Source of the DNA: Bradysia coprophila
Lineage: Eukaryota; Arthropoda; Insecta; Diptera; Sciaridae
Direction of reading: 5' to 3'
DNA length: 64,000 bases
Assembly (NCBI RefSeq): GCF_014529535.1
Contig: NW_023503616.1
Location: 744,001-808,000 of the forward strand
Both the position numbers and the translations under genes were made by a program. The notes beneath the pieces were generated by a model. The model had not been told where the DNA came from, searched no databases, and saw only the letters and a program-made list of their open reading frames with translations. Positions 62,501 through 64,000 of this stretch are shown here, in pieces; the stretch's first letter is position 1, and each line of letters begins with the position of its first letter.

Positions 62501-62763
62501 TTAATCGAAATTTCTTCATCTTTATTAAATTCTTCACAAAATTTTTGGAGATCGGATCTGTCTGCCTTACTTATACTTGGATGTTCTCTCGCAATATGTA
62601 TTCGGCATTGTAGCTTATCTTTACTTTTCGTATAGCAAAATGGACAGGGCCATTCTTTCATCTCTGGAAACAAGATTGAATATTCTTTTTTGACTTTCTC
62701 GATCAGGTCCTTTAAATTGTTTATTCCTGAGCTTCCTGCCACATTTGAACGGATATCTCCCAT
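59536..62763 (-). CDS. Retrotransposon polyprotein: zinc fingers, reverse transcriptase, restriction-like endonuclease
   Basis: From the first ATG (62763) the frame gives 1075 aa; it stays open upstream to a TGA near 62873. Numbering from this ATG: two C2H2 fingers, C-X2-C-X12-H-X4-H, at about 40-61 and 117-138; a reverse transcriptase with NWRPI (419-423), DIRQAYD (Asp487), GILQGAPTSP (543-552) and the catalytic FADD (591-594); then a C-terminal CCHC knuckle (Cys902, Cys907, His915, Cys920), RHNRHN, and a PD-(D/E)XK-like stretch RRVDLVIY ... YILDPTV. This order matches R2-type elements, which nick target DNA and prime reverse transcription there. All expected catalytic motifs are present and there are no internal stops, suggesting a young or active copy. 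Clade within the group is not certain. Confidence 0.88.
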   Translation of the reverse strand: MGDIRSNVAGSSGINNLKDLIEKVKKEYSILFPEMKEWPCPFCYTKSKDKLQCRIHIAREHPSISKADRSDLQKFCEEFNKDEEISINTNESAVSTSMSQMNEDMSTQDRPGYDTQCEICKQFCKGKRGLAIHKSKKHKTEQRKKIVDTYSKKKTDKEDPVSSSGDTIDPEVIPENNGRSDFQIFCERIENQLNCLLMSEIKETEKFENLVAEIVEKLKLTQELLPGPKNPMSKFYRIRKSKNFQDVNRHFKQSSNPQRQSKQDREKRKQKYQRDWIQWLYYNQRKKAVREISDEKDNNCPIPIASLCDKFQERWGTKNDKTIKQAPFPIKDQEVIDAEYDNEIKAEEIKLAIKKTSSDTAPGPDYIIPRTLKTHSNEISTVLSKLATLMMKWNYVPTCFKKSRTVLGYKGNDRNDVKNWRPITVCSLLRRIIEKVLDKHLRFHLTVSSTQNGFTNMPGTFINTTILSAALNSAKAKKDTLVVVLLDIRQAYDKIGHKQIEMSLNSQPLPSKLRALVLKLDEENSTQIRTKNGLSRSIQFNCGILQGAPTSPQKFNAATKIVLDELNEIEIKQKYGYKIADQLEPITNLAFADDTGIFGNSRESASFLITETVNNFNRIGLEINYEKSIAIVIQNGKLNTENLYVNEEITIPALKLNETIRYLGVTFADEITFDEEKTIQNLNSKLDKIVSTVTLRPDQKMKIINMYIFPTLTYQFQTAPLNKLKKSFLENVDKIIRHAIKEILQIPDDTPNNMLYSCTSMKGLSLIRVEWEAYIQNINAILVLIKSNHPIVNEVRDLEKEMTICLRKLSIPTDFLDNEETRTRKPSELVRSELRKREYEDWQRLKSKGKGVVLFQESPKLNRLIYEKHGLTTSEWITYLKMVGNVAAVRVIPGRSSGTNRCRIDSCNEIETLSHVLGSCPQGELLRHNRHNKVVNQLANELRKNWTVLVEFTCISTDGSIRRVDLVIYNEDSRNGYILDPTVRFESDENQPESVNEEKKRLYEPCIADIQTKLKLKQLSVIGLMVGARGTIPKFFAEFCQKFKINKSVIQEIVTEVVRGSCRILHNHTYDPGRT

Positions 62764-62880
62764 ATTAGAAAATGAAATAAATTTAAAATTTATTGGAGCA
62801 AATTTTTTCACGTCTTTTCCGTTCAAGGCTTGCTTTTTCTTCTGTTGTTTTCCTGAAAGGTTTGTTTCGTTTCAAGGATG

Positions 62881-64000
62881 AATGTAGCTCAAACACGAGA
62901 TATCACTGAGTAACTTTTACGATCATGTGATCAAAACTAAACACCCTGACTCTTCTATACGAGCATAACAACAATTAAGAAAAAGAAATTTAATTTAATC
63001 AGTCGTTAGTTCCCATATCGTTTGTGGTTTCGGAGGCATTCGTGTGATGTTGTTTTTTAATAGACTGTGATCCATTGTTATGTTAACTCAATTTATCCTT
63101 CGATGCGTAATCAAACTAAAATCTTTTGTTAGGATTTCATTGATGTGTTGATTTGTTTATTAATTTTTTTTTCACGTATCATTGGAGGAAGTCAAGCAAT
63201 TACGTTCCAGTAAAAATTCCCACATGAATCACTTGTGATATTCATTTTAGAATAAAAAAGCAACACACATTATTATTGAATGCGATCGACAAAAACCCCA
63301 TTTTCCTCAATGAATACCACTTTTTTTCACTCATTACACAAATAATATTCATAGTAAAATATGTTCTTCAACAATGATCGAAATCATAATAAAGATATGA
63401 AAAAAGGCAAACCGAGGTAATCAAATGGAATGATTTCCAAAGAATTCACGCACAGACCAAACAATGCCATCCACATAATAACAATAATTTTTCGATCAAA
63501 CGAAAAAGAGGTGTGACTAATCGTTCAGACAAGGTGCTACTGTTGGTTCAGATATAATATATAAAAAAAATATCTCGCGGGATCGTAGCACATATTTTTA
63601 TGAATTAAAATTATGCTGACCCACAGGTCGCCGCCGATTCATTGAGGTAAAAGTCACGAGAAAAGAAAAGGATTATCATGGAATATTTGATATTTTTTTC
63701 CGTTGTGATTTAAGGTAGTAATAAATGATCAATAGACATGTCTATTTGGAAGGTTTCTTTATGAAAATCGAACAATGAGAAAGATTTATGATGTATTTTG
63801 GTTCACATATGATTTGCCTATACACAAGATAAATGCTTCAGTATCCATTAAAGGCAAGTCATTGCAGGGTATCGGATATTGTTGTATGTCGAGAAGCTTT
63901 GATGCTTTTGTTTTCCTTTCAAAATATTTTGTTTGCAAAATTGATATCGGAGTCAAAATGATGGTTGTAAAATACAATCGGACAAGAGTACAGACACTCT
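62881..64000. other. Intronic sequence of apterous B, no feature seen
   Basis: AT-rich sequence. I searched the minus strand for a LIM1 exon (pattern CGGC..I.DR.YL or CKEDYYR) and found none. The open frame at 63786-63977 is not convincing. Confidence 0.4.

Larger units (their letters stand above)
59411..62880 (-). mobile_element. R2-superfamily (restriction-like endonuclease) non-LTR retrotransposon in an apterous B intron
   Basis: One long intact frame flanked by a short 3' UTR ending in (TA)n and a short 5' region. It is in the same orientation as apterous B. Exact ends and target-site duplication could not be fixed by eye, so the outer limits are approximate. Single-frame organisation with N-terminal zinc fingers and C-terminal endonuclease places it with the R2/R4/NeSL/Hero group. 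Confidence 0.75.

Noticed and set aside
1-64000. CRISPR arrays, operons or bacterial signals
   Set aside because: No regularly spaced short direct repeats; genes are spliced and clearly animal.

Overview
The window looks like AT-rich, repeat-dense nuclear DNA of an insect. Spliced genes with GT-AG introns encode Pins, Samtor and two Apterous-type LIM-homeodomain proteins. A lower dipteran is my best guess, but no rRNA or mitochondrial marker is present to fix the taxon. The ORFs visible without splicing are mostly shadows, so I rebuilt the spliced genes exon by exon from splice sites and reading phase.

Layout. 1-0.9 kb: 5' coding end of a Gln/Asn/Pro-rich protein on the minus strand, possibly Sec24C/D, running off the left edge. 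3.4-4.4 kb: single-exon Samtor (BMT2-like SAM sensor) on the minus strand. 5.2-8.25 kb: complete 11-exon pins/raps (LGN) gene on the plus strand, 654 aa, with four GoLoco motifs; it is divergent from Samtor across about 0.8 kb. 8.7-17.2 kb: repeat-rich, with several foldback elements and a nested foldback cluster at 12.4-13.35 kb. 17.2-18.5 kb: a two-exon gene of unknown function (308 aa). 19.15-19.44 kb: a long inverted repeat carrying a hammerhead/Penelope-like motif. 21.5-27.3 kb: complete six-exon apterous A-type gene (328 aa) on the minus strand. 27.3-54.5 kb: no convincing gene, but many interspersed repeats and probably regulatory DNA. 54.55-58.46 kb: the last four coding exons of a second apterous gene (apterous B-type, closest to fly Ap) on the minus strand, whose LIM1 and N-terminal exons lie beyond 64 kb. 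59.4-62.9 kb: an intact R2-superfamily non-LTR retrotransposon (zinc fingers, reverse transcriptase, restriction-like endonuclease) in the apterous B intron.

How the genes relate. The two apterous genes lie head to tail and encode LIM-homeodomain factors used in wing dorsoventral patterning and neuron identity. Pins links Galpha-i to the mitotic spindle, and Samtor is a SAM sensor for TORC1; these are ordinary neighbours with no evident pathway link.

Most unusual signals: (i) a miniature repeat family of about 215 bp with ends like TTAACCTGTTA, present in at least ten copies; (ii) one copy split by a 241-bp insert with a 7-bp duplication that carries what looks like a 5' UTR plus the start of a coding sequence; (iii) many long hairpin (foldback) elements, some nested; (iv) a 5-nt difference in homeobox intron position between the two apterous paralogues; (v) four GoLoco motifs in Pins, where Drosophila has three.
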